NCBI GenBank assembly: GCA_944325945.1
Contig: CALVBW010000025.1
Span: 46,192 to 110,191 of the forward strand
Length of the DNA stretch: 64,000 nt
Direction: 5' to 3'
Source of the DNA: Candidatus Gastranaerophilales bacterium
GTDB lineage: Bacteria; Cyanobacteriota; Vampirovibrionia; Gastranaerophilales; Gastranaerophilaceae
Shown here: positions 54,578 to 63,930 of the stretch, one piece after another
Numbering within the stretch: position 1 is the first letter of the stretch
Layout of the letters: every line of letters begins with the position of its first letter
Notes under the pieces: generated by a model
Told to the model about the DNA's origin: nothing
Databases searched by the model: none
The model's input: only the letters and a program-made list of their open reading frames with translations
Made by a program: the position numbers and the translations under genes

Positions 54578-54603
54578 AATATTTTATTATATAGGAGTTA
54601 TAT

Positions 54604-56067
54604 ATGTTTTTTAAAATTTTAAATTCAATTAAGAATATTGGATTATCAAGTATTATAGGAATTGTTGTTATACTTACCGGATTAATCTTTACGGTTCTTG
54701 TACTACAGACTCCAAGGCAAATATATGCATTTCCATCCGCAGAAGGATACGGAGCATTTGCATCCGGCGGCAGAAGCGGTGTTGTTTATCATGTAAGGAC
54801 TTTAGAAGATACAAACGAACTTGGTTCTCTTAGATATGCCATAAGCCAAAGTGGACCAAGAACAATAATTTTTGATGTTTCCGGAATAATAGAACTAAAA
54901 TCACCTCTTAAAATTCAAAACGGAGATTTGACTATCGCCGGTCAAACTGCCCCTGGAGATGGAATTTGTATCAAAAACTACCCTGTAATAGTAGATGCAG
55001 ATAATATAATCATCAGGTTTGTGCGATTCAGATTGGGTGATAAATCAAATGATAGCGCACTTGTAATAAAAAACAGACACGATGTAATTATTGACCACTG
55101 CTCAATGAGTTGGGCTGCCGTTGACAATGTAACATCTTTCAACAACCTAAAACACACTATGCAATGGTGTATAATAAGTGAAGCTTTAAATAAAGGTGTT
55201 CATAATGGATTAGGCGCAACTTTAGGTGGTTATAGTTCATCATACCATCACAATCTTTTTGCAAGTAACAGAACGAATAATCCTAAATTTTACAAGTCAA
55301 CACATACAAATCTGTTAGATTTGGAATCTGTAGATTTTAGAAATAATGTTCTTTATAACTGGGGAACATCATCCATAAACGGCGCCGAAAGCGGGACTTA
55401 TAACATAGTCAATAACTACTATAAATTTGGCCCGGCAACTCAAATACCTTCCAGAAGCCAAATCTTAGAGCTTACAAGTACAACAAAAAAAGGTATAGTA
55501 TATGTTAGCGGCAACTATGTTCACACAAACCCACTACAAACTAATGATAACTGGATGGGAGTTTATCCAAATATGGATTACATCAAGACTTCAAAAAATC
55601 CGGTCTTAACACGTAATGAATTTGACCATGAACCAGTGACTATGCATACTGCAGAACAAGCTTGCAAAAATGTTTTAAAATACGCAGGTGCGTCATATAA
55701 AAGGGATTTTGTTGACAACCGCATAACACAGTCGGTTGAGACTTACATTTCAGGCGCTGCTAACAGTAAAGGTCTTATATCATCACCAGATGACGTAGGT
55801 GGATACCCTGAATATAAAAGTGATGTTCCTAATCTAGATTCCGACGGTGATGGCATCCCTGATGACTGGGAATTTAGTCATAATCTGAATCCATATGATG
55901 GTGGTGACGGCAAAAGCATGACAAAAACAGGCTATACTAATTTAGAAATATACTTAAACGAAATAGTAGCGGATCTTATAGAAAATCAAAATCAAAAAGC
56001 TATACCTACTATTGATACATTAAAGATGTTGGTGCAAGCCACAGCTAATAAATTTAAGAAACACTAA
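54604..56067 (+). CDS. Secreted pectate lyase-like protein (PL1-type beta-helix)
   Basis: 487 residues with an N-terminal hydrophobic signal or anchor (about 13-38). FPSAEGYGAFASGGRSGVVY is the characteristic opening of Bacteroidetes-type PL1 pectate lyases, followed by GSLRYAISQSGPRTIIFDVS and parallel beta-helix repeats (IIRFVRFRLGDK, VIIDHCSMSWAAVDN). A Ca-binding TSP3-like segment DSDGDGIPDDWE lies near residue 420. It would cleave polygalacturonate by beta-elimination outside the cell. Lateral origin is suggested by the family pattern and position right after two tRNA genes. GGAG precedes the ATG. Confidence 0.88.
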   Translation: MFFKILNSIKNIGLSSIIGIVVILTGLIFTVLVLQTPRQIYAFPSAEGYGAFASGGRSGVVYHVRTLEDTNELGSLRYAISQSGPRTIIFDVSGIIELKSPLKIQNGDLTIAGQTAPGDGICIKNYPVIVDADNIIIRFVRFRLGDKSNDSALVIKNRHDVIIDHCSMSWAAVDNVTSFNNLKHTMQWCIISEALNKGVHNGLGATLGGYSSSYHHNLFASNRTNNPKFYKSTHTNLLDLESVDFRNNVLYNWGTSSINGAESGTYNIVNNYYKFGPATQIPSRSQILELTSTTKKGIVYVSGNYVHTNPLQTNDNWMGVYPNMDYIKTSKNPVLTRNEFDHEPVTMHTAEQACKNVLKYAGASYKRDFVDNRITQSVETYISGAANSKGLISSPDDVGGYPEYKSDVPNLDSDGDGIPDDWEFSHNLNPYDGGDGKSMTKTGYTNLEIYLNEIVADLIENQNQKAIPTIDTLKMLVQATANKFKKH

Positions 56068-56085
56068 TAGGTTTTAATAGAATAC

Positions 56086-56116
56086 AAAAAAGGACACGGT
56101 ATGTGTGTCCTTTTTT
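56086..56116. terminator. Bidirectional terminator between pectate lyase and thyX
   Basis: GGACAC and GTGTCC stem with A6 on the left and T6 on the right. Confidence 0.9.
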
Positions 56117-56135
56117 ATATAATAAAATTTTTCAA

Positions 56136-56840
56136 CTAAAACCCTAACTCTTCTCGAGTCTTAACTCTTCCACAAGATTTATCCTCATCACAGAAGCCAA
56201 ATCTTTCACACTTCGGAACTAAATAAGGCTTCAACCAAGGCTCTTCCTTAATTAGTTCATCACACATCATCTTAACCATAGTTCTAATTTCGTATTGTGC
56301 ACGTGTACATAATCTTAGATTTGCCAAATGGATTAATTCACGCAAGTTCAAACTTGTAACAAGTGAACTTGCTGCAGCATTAGGTAAAACAAATCTTGCA
56401 TCCTCTGCAGGGATCCCTGCTTCAACAAATTCTTGATATTGATCTGATATTTTATTCATAAAATTAGTAAATTTCTCTTTCAATACAGGATCTTTTTCGA
56501 TTGTCGGAGGAATAATATAATCAAATTGCCCTTTTTCTTTTACATATCTTTGTGACTTTTGAGAAAAAGACATATGTCTATGACGAACAAGCTGATGCGT
56601 ACAAGCTCTGGAAACATTTGAAATAGCAAAAGAAACTTGTACATGTTCAATTGTAGAATAATGCCCTGAAGAAATAACTCTATTAATAAGCTTCAACATC
56701 TTATCTTTATCATCAGTGCTTTCATAAATATTGATTGGATAATCAGCACTATAACAAGTCCTGCAAGCAGTATAGACTGTTTTTAACATATTTTCGGGTT
56801 TTGATATTAAATTTACAACAGGTTTGTTATTTTTTTCCAT
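56136..56840 (-). CDS. thyX: Flavin-dependent thymidylate synthase
   Basis: Makes dTMP from dUMP with methylene-tetrahydrofolate, FAD and NADPH. The ThyX motif RHRHMSFSQKSQRY (RHR-x7-S) is clear, near residue 82. Other conserved parts are SSGHYSTIEHVQVSFAISNV-like N-terminal helices and NLRELIHLANLRLCTRAQ. The 234 residues match the family. It implies that this organism may lack ThyA. AAGGAGA lies before the ATG. Confidence 0.96.
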   Translation of the reverse strand: MEKNNKPVVNLISKPENMLKTVYTACRTCYSADYPINIYESTDDKDKMLKLINRVISSGHYSTIEHVQVSFAISNVSRACTHQLVRHRHMSFSQKSQRYVKEKGQFDYIIPPTIEKDPVLKEKFTNFMNKISDQYQEFVEAGIPAEDARFVLPNAAASSLVTSLNLRELIHLANLRLCTRAQYEIRTMVKMMCDELIKEEPWLKPYLVPKCERFGFCDEDKSCGRVKTREELGF

Positions 56841-56922
56841 AGCTTATTTCTCCTTATAAAAAATTGTAGCCTACTTTAAACAAATAGGCTACAATGTAAA
56901 TTTTTCATAACAAACACAAAAC

Positions 56923-57129
56923 TTACGCTTTTTTATTGCCGTAACGTTTGTTAAATCTTTCAACTCTACCTTCAGAGTCAAGAATTTTTTGTTGACCTGT
57001 GTAGAATGGGTGACATTTGTTGCAAATTTCAACAGTGATGTTATCAACTACAGAACCTGTTTCAATTTCGTTACCGCAAACACACTTAATAGTCGTTTTC
57101 TTATAATCAGGATGTATTCCTTCTTTCAT
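56923..57129 (-). CDS. rpmE: 50S ribosomal protein L31 (zinc-binding type)
   Basis: 68 residues, the usual size. [20 protein letters not shown] begins the protein; Cys residues in CVCG and [12 protein letters not shown] make the four-Cys (C+) zinc site, so it is the zinc-dependent form. It ends in the usual basic tail [16 protein letters not shown] is weak (GAGG within TGAGGTAG). Confidence 0.96.
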   Translation of the reverse strand: MKEGIHPDYKKTTIKCVCGNEIETGSVVDNITVEICNKCHPFYTGQQKILDSEGRVERFNKRYGNKKA

Positions 57130-57351
57130 TTTCTACCTCATTTCTTTCTTATCAAGATTCCAAACTTGAATATTTCGACTAACAATATTCTATATTGCTA
57201 AATCGAAAAACGCAATACTTTTTTAAAATTAGTTAAGTGGTAATAATGCAAATGCATGAGAAACATGAGGTAATACAATATAAAAGGTTGATGTAAATAT
57301 AGTTTGAATTTGAAATAATAACCTTGTATCACATATTATAGGTAAGAGTTG
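57130..57351. other. Spacer between rpmE and the 54-residue gene
   Basis: AT-rich, with no supported gene. A 16-codon ORF (MQMHEKHEVIQYKRLM, 57247-57297) has no ribosome binding site. The rpmE promoter must lie in the left part. Confidence 0.4.
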
Positions 57352-57516
57352 ATGAATCTTCATGAAGAATGTTTATTAAGATATTTAAAATACCCTGACG
57401 AATTATCTTACGCCACTGAAATCCTAAAGCTCAATAATTTCATACTTGAAAAGCGTTTTTTAATGAAAAATTTTGTTGCCAAATCTTTCGTAATCAGCTA
57501 TACTGATGAAAAATAG
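57352..57516 (+). CDS. Small hypothetical protein, 54 aa
   Basis: Starts MNLHEECLLRYLKYPDELSY and ends VISYTDEK; helical, soluble, unrecognised. AGGTAAGAG lies before the ATG. It ends just before the CHASE2-GGDEF gene on the same strand, so it may be the first gene of that operon. Confidence 0.5.
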   Translation: MNLHEECLLRYLKYPDELSYATEILKLNNFILEKRFLMKNFVAKSFVISYTDEK

Positions 57517-57533
57517 TTTTGGAAAATTTTGGC

Positions 57534-59312
57534 ATGTTAAAAAAAATATTATACTCTCTTTGGATAACTATATTCTTGATATTTGTATTTTACACAGCAA
57601 AAAGTACAAACTTTAACACTTTTTTGGATGCTGTTGAAAACAAAACTTTTGATTTGCGACAAAACATAATTGTAAAATCAGGATATAAAAAGCCTAACAA
57701 AAACATTCTCATAGTTGCAATAGATGATGCCAGCTATGAATATATACTTGAAAAATATGGAGAATGGCCGCTACCGAGAGATATTTATGCCAAGGTAATC
57801 GATAATATTGAAGCGCAACATCCCAAGAGTATAGCTTTTGACTTAATGTTTGTAAAATCAATAAAGAGTAAACCTAGCGCTGACGAAGCTCTTGCTGCTG
57901 CGTTTAAAAAATATAACAACATATACACTGCAATGAATCTTGACAATCAGTCTGTAGAATTAAGAAAACCAATTACATTACCAGAAAACTTAAGTGTACC
58001 GGTTACTAATTATTCTCTTGATATAGATTTCGATTCACTTTCGTTTTTAAATTGCAGATCAATATTACCTGAAATAATACAAAATACTAGTAATATTGGT
58101 ATGATAAATGTTTCAAGAGCAGAAGATGGTATTTTAAGAAAAATGCCTGTATTCGTAAAATATCAAGGCAAATTTTATCCTCAACTAGCCTTTAGGGTTG
58201 GTATGGGATTAATCAAACACGAAGAAGGCTATAATCCGACAGAATACATCATTGATAGAAACTCAAACCTGATACTTAATAACAGAAAAATTTTTATTGA
58301 CAAAGACGGAGGTGCAATACTTAATTGGTACGGACCTACAGGCACCTATCAACAAATTCCGATGTACAAATTAGTTAAAGCTGTTGAAGAAGGAAAACAA
58401 AGCAATTACAATTTCACCAATAAAGTTGTATATTTTGGAACTACGGCTTCTAGTCTTTTTGATATCAAAACAACACCTATAGCAAAAATATATCCAGGAG
58501 TTGAAGTTCAAGCAACATACGTAAATAATTTGTTGGATAATAGTTTTATTACAAAAGTAGACAAATGGATTACGATTTTCTTAGGTATCATTCTGGCTGC
58601 ATTAATTGGTTACATGGTTATACACGTTTCTTCAGCTGCAATTGTTACCTTGTCATTTGTTTCAATATACTCAGCCTATATAATTTTTGCTTACTTCATA
58701 ATGAAATATCACAACTTGTGGATTGGAATTGTGTATCCTTTAATGCTAGGTTTTATAATCTTCATTTCGGCATTTGTCGTAAAATATATAATTAAATCAA
58801 GAGATTTTGAACAACAATACTTACTTGCGACTACCGATGGACTAACTGAATTATATAATCACAGATATTTTCAAGAACAAATGAAAATGCAAGTTGAACA
58901 GGCCAAAAGATATGAAGCACCTTTTTCTCTAATAATTATAGACATAGACTTTTTCAAAAAGTTCAATGATACTTTCGGACACCAAGCAGGTGATGCGGTA
59001 TTAAGACAAGTTGCACAACTTCTAAAACAAAGCGTCAGAACTACAGATATAGTTTGTAGATACGGAGGAGAAGAAATGAGTATAATTCTTCCAAATACAT
59101 CCAAAGAAATGTCTGTATCAACAGCTGAAAAAATTTGTAAACGTGTTGCTTCAAAAAGATTTCGATTGAATAATTACCAAGAAAGCAATGTCACAATAAG
59201 TCTTGGTGTAGCAAGTTTCCCTGATGACGGCGAAACTCCTGCTCAAATAATAGAAATGGCAGACAAAAGATTGTATCAATCAAAACATAACGGAAGAAAT
59301 CAAGTAACATAA
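57534..59312 (+). CDS. CHASE2-domain diguanylate cyclase
   Basis: 592 residues. A membrane helix (about 5-22) is followed by a periplasmic CHASE2 sensor (about 30-335; LIVAIDDASYEYILEKYGEW-like segment, RDIYAKVIDNIEAQHPKSIA). Three helices then lie between about residues 340 and 420. The GGDEF domain (about 430-590) has TDGLTELYNHRYF, DIDFFKKFNDTFGHQAGD and the active-site variant GGEEM, which normally is catalytically competent. It makes c-di-GMP in response to an envelope signal. A TTG 15 bp upstream is also possible as start. c-di-GMP often controls pili and adhesion, which fits the prepilin genes here. Confidence 0.92.
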   Translation: MLKKILYSLWITIFLIFVFYTAKSTNFNTFLDAVENKTFDLRQNIIVKSGYKKPNKNILIVAIDDASYEYILEKYGEWPLPRDIYAKVIDNIEAQHPKSIAFDLMFVKSIKSKPSADEALAAAFKKYNNIYTAMNLDNQSVELRKPITLPENLSVPVTNYSLDIDFDSLSFLNCRSILPEIIQNTSNIGMINVSRAEDGILRKMPVFVKYQGKFYPQLAFRVGMGLIKHEEGYNPTEYIIDRNSNLILNNRKIFIDKDGGAILNWYGPTGTYQQIPMYKLVKAVEEGKQSNYNFTNKVVYFGTTASSLFDIKTTPIAKIYPGVEVQATYVNNLLDNSFITKVDKWITIFLGIILAALIGYMVIHVSSAAIVTLSFVSIYSAYIIFAYFIMKYHNLWIGIVYPLMLGFIIFISAFVVKYIIKSRDFEQQYLLATTDGLTELYNHRYFQEQMKMQVEQAKRYEAPFSLIIIDIDFFKKFNDTFGHQAGDAVLRQVAQLLKQSVRTTDIVCRYGGEEMSIILPNTSKEMSVSTAEKICKRVASKRFRLNNYQESNVTISLGVASFPDDGETPAQIIEMADKRLYQSKHNGRNQVT

Positions 59313-59323
59313 AAGGGGAACTT

Positions 59324-60010
59324 ATGAAATTAAAACTATTATCACTATTTTTAGCATTGATTACAACAATACAAATAACATTGGCAGGGCCATTCAATGC
59401 AAATGCCAAAACAAAAAGAATTCCGGCAGGCACGAAATTGGAAATGAAATTGCTAAGTCCACTTTCTTCAACACTAAACACTGCAGGAAGTGAATTTTCG
59501 GCTATGCTCATAACCGACCAAACTTCTGACAACGATGTAATACTACCAATGGGTTCTGTCATTAGGGGCACCATTAAAAAAATAGTACCTGCCAAAAGGA
59601 TGTCAAAAGGTTCAATAATATATATGGACTTTGACCATGTTGTTACACCAAACGGCAGACAACTTCCTCTTTCACTAAATATAGTAGGAAGAACCGATCT
59701 AACTTATGATGGAGGAATAACCACTACAAGAGGATACGGTGATGCGTTCAAACAGACCTGCCAAAAATCCGGCGAAATTGCCAGAGAATCTACACAATGG
59801 GGATTTGATGTCGGTGAAGATTACTGGAATGGTTATATGCAAATAATAACCGTGCCTGTAGGCATAATCGGTGCGGGCTTGGGTACTGCTGGTTATTTTG
59901 TGTACGATAGTATTGCTGATATGATAAGAAAAGGTAAAGAGGTCGAACTGAATAAAGGGGAAATTCTGAACGTAATACTTACAGATCCAATAGATGTTCC
60001 GGTAATATAA
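59324..60010 (+). CDS. Secreted protein with TrbI/VirB10-like domain
   Basis: 228 residues with a Sec signal peptide (MKLKLLSLFLALITTIQITLA). About residues 32-120 form the same beta-rich domain as in the SLH protein at 8968: IPAGTKLEMKLLSPLSSTLN, then LPMGSVIRGTIKKIVPAKR and TPNGRQLPLSLN. A hydrophobic glycine-rich stretch (VPVGIIGAGLGTAGYFVY) follows near residue 185. It probably sits in the periplasm or outer envelope; function unknown. It starts 11 bp after the diguanylate cyclase gene. Confidence 0.8.
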   Translation: MKLKLLSLFLALITTIQITLAGPFNANAKTKRIPAGTKLEMKLLSPLSSTLNTAGSEFSAMLITDQTSDNDVILPMGSVIRGTIKKIVPAKRMSKGSIIYMDFDHVVTPNGRQLPLSLNIVGRTDLTYDGGITTTRGYGDAFKQTCQKSGEIARESTQWGFDVGEDYWNGYMQIITVPVGIIGAGLGTAGYFVYDSIADMIRKGKEVELNKGEILNVILTDPIDVPVI

Positions 60011-60013
60011 ATT

Positions 60014-60943
60014 ATGTCAAAACTAGATAAAATAGAAGAATTGCAAAATATTTTAAAAGAAGATCCGTCGAATTTTCCAACAAGAAGACAACTGGCGGTT
60101 CTTCTTCTTGATACAGGCTACGCTGAAGAAGCGCTGCAACATTTCTTGTATCTTTCTCAAATATTTCAACAGGATAGTGGAATATACTACAATCTTGGCA
60201 TTACATATGAAAAACTAAAGGATCTTGATAAAGCGGAAAATTCATATCTTAAGGCTTTTGAATATGCACCAGAAGAAGTAGATTCTATGTACAATTTAGG
60301 ATTGGTGTATATAGAAAAAAAAGAATACAATAAAGCAATTCAATGTTTTGACAAAGTTTTAGAAACAGATGACAAAGATTCAAACTCGTATTTCAATATT
60401 GGTATTGCGAACTTTAAAAAAGGTGACCTTATCGAAGCGATGGATAACTTTCAACATACAATTGATTTAAATGATGATGATATATATGCACACTTCTACA
60501 TAGGTAATATTTATAAAGAATTTGGAGATAATGAATCCGCAGCGGAAGAATTCAAAAAAGTTCTCTCGATTTCTCCTGATTATAGCTGGGCGTATTACAA
60601 TTTGGGGGTCATAGATTATGAAGCCGGAGACATTGAAGGAGCAATTCACAATCTTGAAAAGACACTTGAACTAAATCCTAAAGATACTGAGGCATACAAA
60701 GTATATATAAAAATACTTGCAAAAAATGGAGATTATGAGAGTGCAAATGATTTAGTAAAAACCGCATTAAAAAACTGCGGTTCAAACGGTGATTTATTTT
60801 ACATTTATGCCCAAATTAAAAAACTAATGAACGATCCAGAATCATGTGTTAAATATTTGCAAAAGGCACTTGAAAATAATGATACCCTATCGATAGCACC
60901 TAAACTGGTTAAACAACAAATTGATAAATTTTTAGCACAATAA
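60014..60943 (+). CDS. TPR-repeat protein
   Basis: 309 residues built almost entirely of about eight tetratricopeptide repeats (IYYNLGITYEKLKDLDKAEN, SMYNLGLVYIEKKEYNKAIQ and others). No signal peptide or membrane helix, so cytosolic. It starts 3 bp after the previous gene and belongs to the CHASE2-GGDEF operon; a scaffold role is inferred. Confidence 0.88.
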   Translation: MSKLDKIEELQNILKEDPSNFPTRRQLAVLLLDTGYAEEALQHFLYLSQIFQQDSGIYYNLGITYEKLKDLDKAENSYLKAFEYAPEEVDSMYNLGLVYIEKKEYNKAIQCFDKVLETDDKDSNSYFNIGIANFKKGDLIEAMDNFQHTIDLNDDDIYAHFYIGNIYKEFGDNESAAEEFKKVLSISPDYSWAYYNLGVIDYEAGDIEGAIHNLEKTLELNPKDTEAYKVYIKILAKNGDYESANDLVKTALKNCGSNGDLFYIYAQIKKLMNDPESCVKYLQKALENNDTLSIAPKLVKQQIDKFLAQ

Positions 60944-60997
60944 TTTTTAGCATGTTAAAATTGTACTAGCGGAATATAAATAAGAGGAAAAAGACTT

Positions 60998-62734
60998 ATG
61001 AAAATGTCAAAATTATTTGTGCAAACATTAAGAGAATTTCCGTCAGATGCGGAAGTTGTTTCACACAAAATGCTTGCACGTGCGGGTTATATAAGAAAGC
61101 TCACATCAGGTGTATACAATTTTTTACCTTTGATGTGGAGAGTTTTAAAGAAAATTGAAAATATAGTAAGAGAAGAAATGGACGCTGCAGGGGCCCAAGA
61201 ACTTTTGATGCCGTTTGTTCAACCGAAAGAATTATGGGAAGAATCAGGCAGATGGGATGCCTATGGCAAAGAATTAATGAGATTAAAAGACAGACACGAC
61301 AGAATTATGTGTCTTGGACCTACTCACGAAGAAGTTATCACATCAATTGCCCGTGATGGACTAAAATCATATAAACAATTGCCTGTGAATTTATATCAAA
61401 TTCAATCAAAATTCCGCGACGAAGTTCGTCCAAGATACGGACTTTTAAGAGGACGAGAATTCATAATGAAAGATGCCTATAGTTTTGACACCGATGAAGC
61501 AGGGCTTGATAAAGAATATGAAAATATGGCAAAAGCATACAAACGAATTTTTGACAGATGCGGCCTTGCAACAAAAATGGTTCAATCAGATTCAGGTGCT
61601 ATAGGCGGCTCTGTGTCACACGAGTTTATGGTGATTACGGACACTGACGCAGGTGAAAATGACGTTTTTTACTGCGATTCTTGCGATTATTCCGCAAACT
61701 CAAACCACGCTGTTTCAAAACTTCAGCCAGCTTTGGTTGATGGTAAAGATTATTTTAATAAAACCGAAATTATTGTCACTCCAAATACTCATTCAATTGA
61801 AGAATTAAGTGAATTTTTGAAAATTCCTTCAACATTAATTTTAAAAACTCTGGTATACATTGTCGACAAAAAACCTGTGCTTGCACTTATTAGGGCTGAT
61901 AGAGCTGTTGAAGAAACCAAACTTATGAATGCTGTTGGCGGCATTGAAATAAGAATAGCTTCAAGTGCAGAAATAGCAGAATTAATGGCCGACAAAGGAT
62001 TTGACGCAGTACCGGGATTTATCGGACCCAAAGGGATGAATGGTATAAAAATAATTGCCGACGAAACAGTAAAAGATATGAAAAATTTTGTCGTTGGCAT
62101 AAATATTACCGACAAACACCAAGTTGGGGCAAACTTGAGTGATCTTGGAATAGACAATATAGAATACGAGGATATCAGACTTGTTGAAGCAGGTGATATA
62201 TGTCCTGTTTGCGGCAAACCTCTATTAGTTACTAAAGGTATCGAAGTTGGTAACATCTTCAAACTTGGTACAAAATATTCAAAACCAATGAATGCAGTAT
62301 TCACTGATGTAAACGGTGAAATGAAGCCTTATGTAATGGGTTGCTATGGTATCGGGATTTCAAGAACGGCCGCTGCAGCTGTCGAAGCTCACTATGATGA
62401 ATACGGTATAAAATGGCCTATCTCTATTGCACCGTATCATGTTGTTGTAATACCTGTAAGCACAAATGATGAACTGCAAATGACAACTGCGACGAAAATC
62501 TATGAAGATTTACAAAAAGCAGGCGTTGAGGTTGTTTTAGACGATAGAGATGAAAGAGCCGGCGTAAAGTTCAAAGATGCTGATCTTATCGGATTTCCAT
62601 ATAGAATAACTATTGGAAAAACAATAACCGAAGGGCTTGTGGAATGCAAGGTAAGAGAAACAGGTGAACTTACCAAAATAAAACCTGAAGAAGCCGTTGA
62701 AAAACTTATTGAAATAGTTGAAAACATAAAATAA
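60998..62734 (+). CDS. proS: Proline--tRNA ligase
   Basis: Charges tRNA-Pro; 578 residues, bacterial long type with an inserted editing domain. Motif 1 region VSHKMLARAGYIRKLTSGVY, the catalytic LGPTHEEVITSI, motif 2 FRDEVRPRYGLLRGREFIMK and motif 3 GCYGIGISRTAAAAVE are present. The editing insertion (about 230-400) includes the NAVGGIEIRIAS and GFIGPKG parts; the C-terminal anticodon-binding domain closes the protein. GAGGAAAA lies before the ATG; a second ATG two codons on is possible. Confidence 0.97.
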   Translation: MKMSKLFVQTLREFPSDAEVVSHKMLARAGYIRKLTSGVYNFLPLMWRVLKKIENIVREEMDAAGAQELLMPFVQPKELWEESGRWDAYGKELMRLKDRHDRIMCLGPTHEEVITSIARDGLKSYKQLPVNLYQIQSKFRDEVRPRYGLLRGREFIMKDAYSFDTDEAGLDKEYENMAKAYKRIFDRCGLATKMVQSDSGAIGGSVSHEFMVITDTDAGENDVFYCDSCDYSANSNHAVSKLQPALVDGKDYFNKTEIIVTPNTHSIEELSEFLKIPSTLILKTLVYIVDKKPVLALIRADRAVEETKLMNAVGGIEIRIASSAEIAELMADKGFDAVPGFIGPKGMNGIKIIADETVKDMKNFVVGINITDKHQVGANLSDLGIDNIEYEDIRLVEAGDICPVCGKPLLVTKGIEVGNIFKLGTKYSKPMNAVFTDVNGEMKPYVMGCYGIGISRTAAAAVEAHYDEYGIKWPISIAPYHVVVIPVSTNDELQMTTATKIYEDLQKAGVEVVLDDRDERAGVKFKDADLIGFPYRITIGKTITEGLVECKVRETGELTKIKPEEAVEKLIEIVENIK

Positions 62735-62762
62735 AAGTTTTTCATGCGTAAACTTATAAATT

Positions 62763-62789
62763 AAAAGCCAAATCAATGATTTGGCTTTT
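62763..62789. terminator. Bidirectional terminator overlapping the gtrA 3' end
   Basis: AAAAGCCAAATCA pairs perfectly with TGATTTGGCTTTT. It ends proS on the plus strand and encodes the last residues of the convergent gene (KKPNH). Confidence 0.9.
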
Positions 62790-63189
62790 TAAATGCAAAA
62801 TATTTAAACAAAACATAAGTTATAACTGACACAAGAAAAATTGAAATAAATTGTGCAACATAAGCATTTTTCAAAACAAATTTCATTAATATTTCCAATA
62901 TAACTACATTAACAAAATAACTAACAAGCCAAGTTGTACAACATTTTGCATATTCTTTTAAATAATTTCCTCTGGTACAAAAGACAAAAAACTTTTGATT
63001 CAGATAAGAAAATATCGAAGAAATTCCCCACTGTAAAGCTACACAAACCTGATAATGCTGCTGTCCTAAAAAGTAGAGCGCAATTACATAAATTACGTAT
63101 GAAATCGCCGCATTAACACACCCAATGATAACAAATCTAATTTTATCATCAAGTTTTAACCACAAAGAAAATAATTGAGATAAATTCAT
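62773..63189 (-). CDS. GtrA-like membrane protein
   Basis: 138 residues with four membrane helices. FVIGCVNAAISYVIYVIALY and ALQWGISSIFSYLNQKFFVF match the GtrA family (helix 1 and the conserved NF/KF loop). GtrA proteins flip or deliver polyprenyl-linked sugars for surface polysaccharide modification. The ATG at 63189 overlaps the TGA of gatD (TGATG), so the two are coupled. Confidence 0.88.
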   Translation of the reverse strand: MNLSQLFSLWLKLDDKIRFVIIGCVNAAISYVIYVIALYFLGQQHYQVCVALQWGISSIFSYLNQKFFVFCTRGNYLKEYAKCCTTWLVSYFVNVVILEILMKFVLKNAYVAQFISIFLVSVITYVLFKYFAFKKPNH

Positions 63190-63923
63190 CAATAAGCCTT
63201 ACCTACTAATAATTCATGCGTTTTATTTTCGATATCATCATCCAGTTTTGATAGCTTAATTTTTTCACCGTAATGTTTTTCCAAAGCCAATTCAATTAAT
63301 AAATCCGCAAAATGCGTATTTTTAGGCAAAAAAGAACCATGCAAGTATGTACCAAAAACATTTTTATAACGTGCACCTTCAGTCTTATCTTGCCCGTTAT
63401 TTCCATACCCGATTGATACGATACCTAAAGGCTTTGTTTCACCTTGCAGGTAAGTTAATCCGCTGTGATTTTCAAACCCAACCAAACTATCAGGTGAAAC
63501 CAAGTCAGTTTTCGCCGTAACATTACCGATAAAACGTTTTTTACCGGCGACAGTATAAGCATCCAAGAGAGAAATTCCAAGAAGTTTATCTTTATCATGC
63601 GGCTGATAATAATGTCCGAAAAGTTGATATCCGCCACAAATTCCAAGAAAAACGGCTCCGGAATCACGCAAATTAATAAAATAATCTTTATTTTTATAGA
63701 GCTCTCTTGCGACTTCCTCCTGTTGTTTGTCCTGTCCCCCGCCCATAAAATACAAATCATATTCTCCAACGGAATCGCCAATATTTATTTCATTATACTC
63801 GACATCTATTCCTCGCCACTCACAACGTTTTTTCAACGTAATGATATTTCCGATATCACCATAAAGATTCAATAATTTTGGATATAAATGCCCTATAGAA
63901 ATTTTCATTTTATTCTCTTCCAT
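63189..63923 (-). CDS. gatD: GatD-like glutamine amidotransferase (CobB/CobQ class I)
   Basis: Glutaminase subunit that, with MurT, amidates lipid II glutamate. 244 residues: ISIGHLYPKLLNLYGDIGNI at the start, YFMGGGQDKQQ, nucleophile Cys in GICGGYQLFGHYY (near residue 96), and GTYLHGSFLPKN with the catalytic His. All are typical for GatD. MurT normally lies beside it but is not immediately upstream here. TATAAT lies seven bases before the ATG at 63923; an ATG at 63908 (MKISIGHLY) is the alternative start. Confidence 0.88.
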   Translation of the reverse strand: MEENKMKISIGHLYPKLLNLYGDIGNIITLKKRCEWRGIDVEYNEINIGDSVGEYDLYFMGGGQDKQQEEVARELYKNKDYFINLRDSGAVFLGICGGYQLFGHYYQPHDKDKLLGISLLDAYTVAGKKRFIGNVTAKTDLVSPDSLVGFENHSGLTYLQGETKPLGIVSIGYGNNGQDKTEGARYKNVFGTYLHGSFLPKNTHFADLLIELALEKHYGEKIKLSKLDDDIENKTHELLVGKAY

Positions 63924-63930
63924 AACACCT

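Noticed and set aside
54604..56067. Integrative element at the tRNA-Arg genes
   Set aside because: No integrase, no direct repeat of the tRNA 3' end and no mobility gene was found; only single-gene acquisition is suggested.
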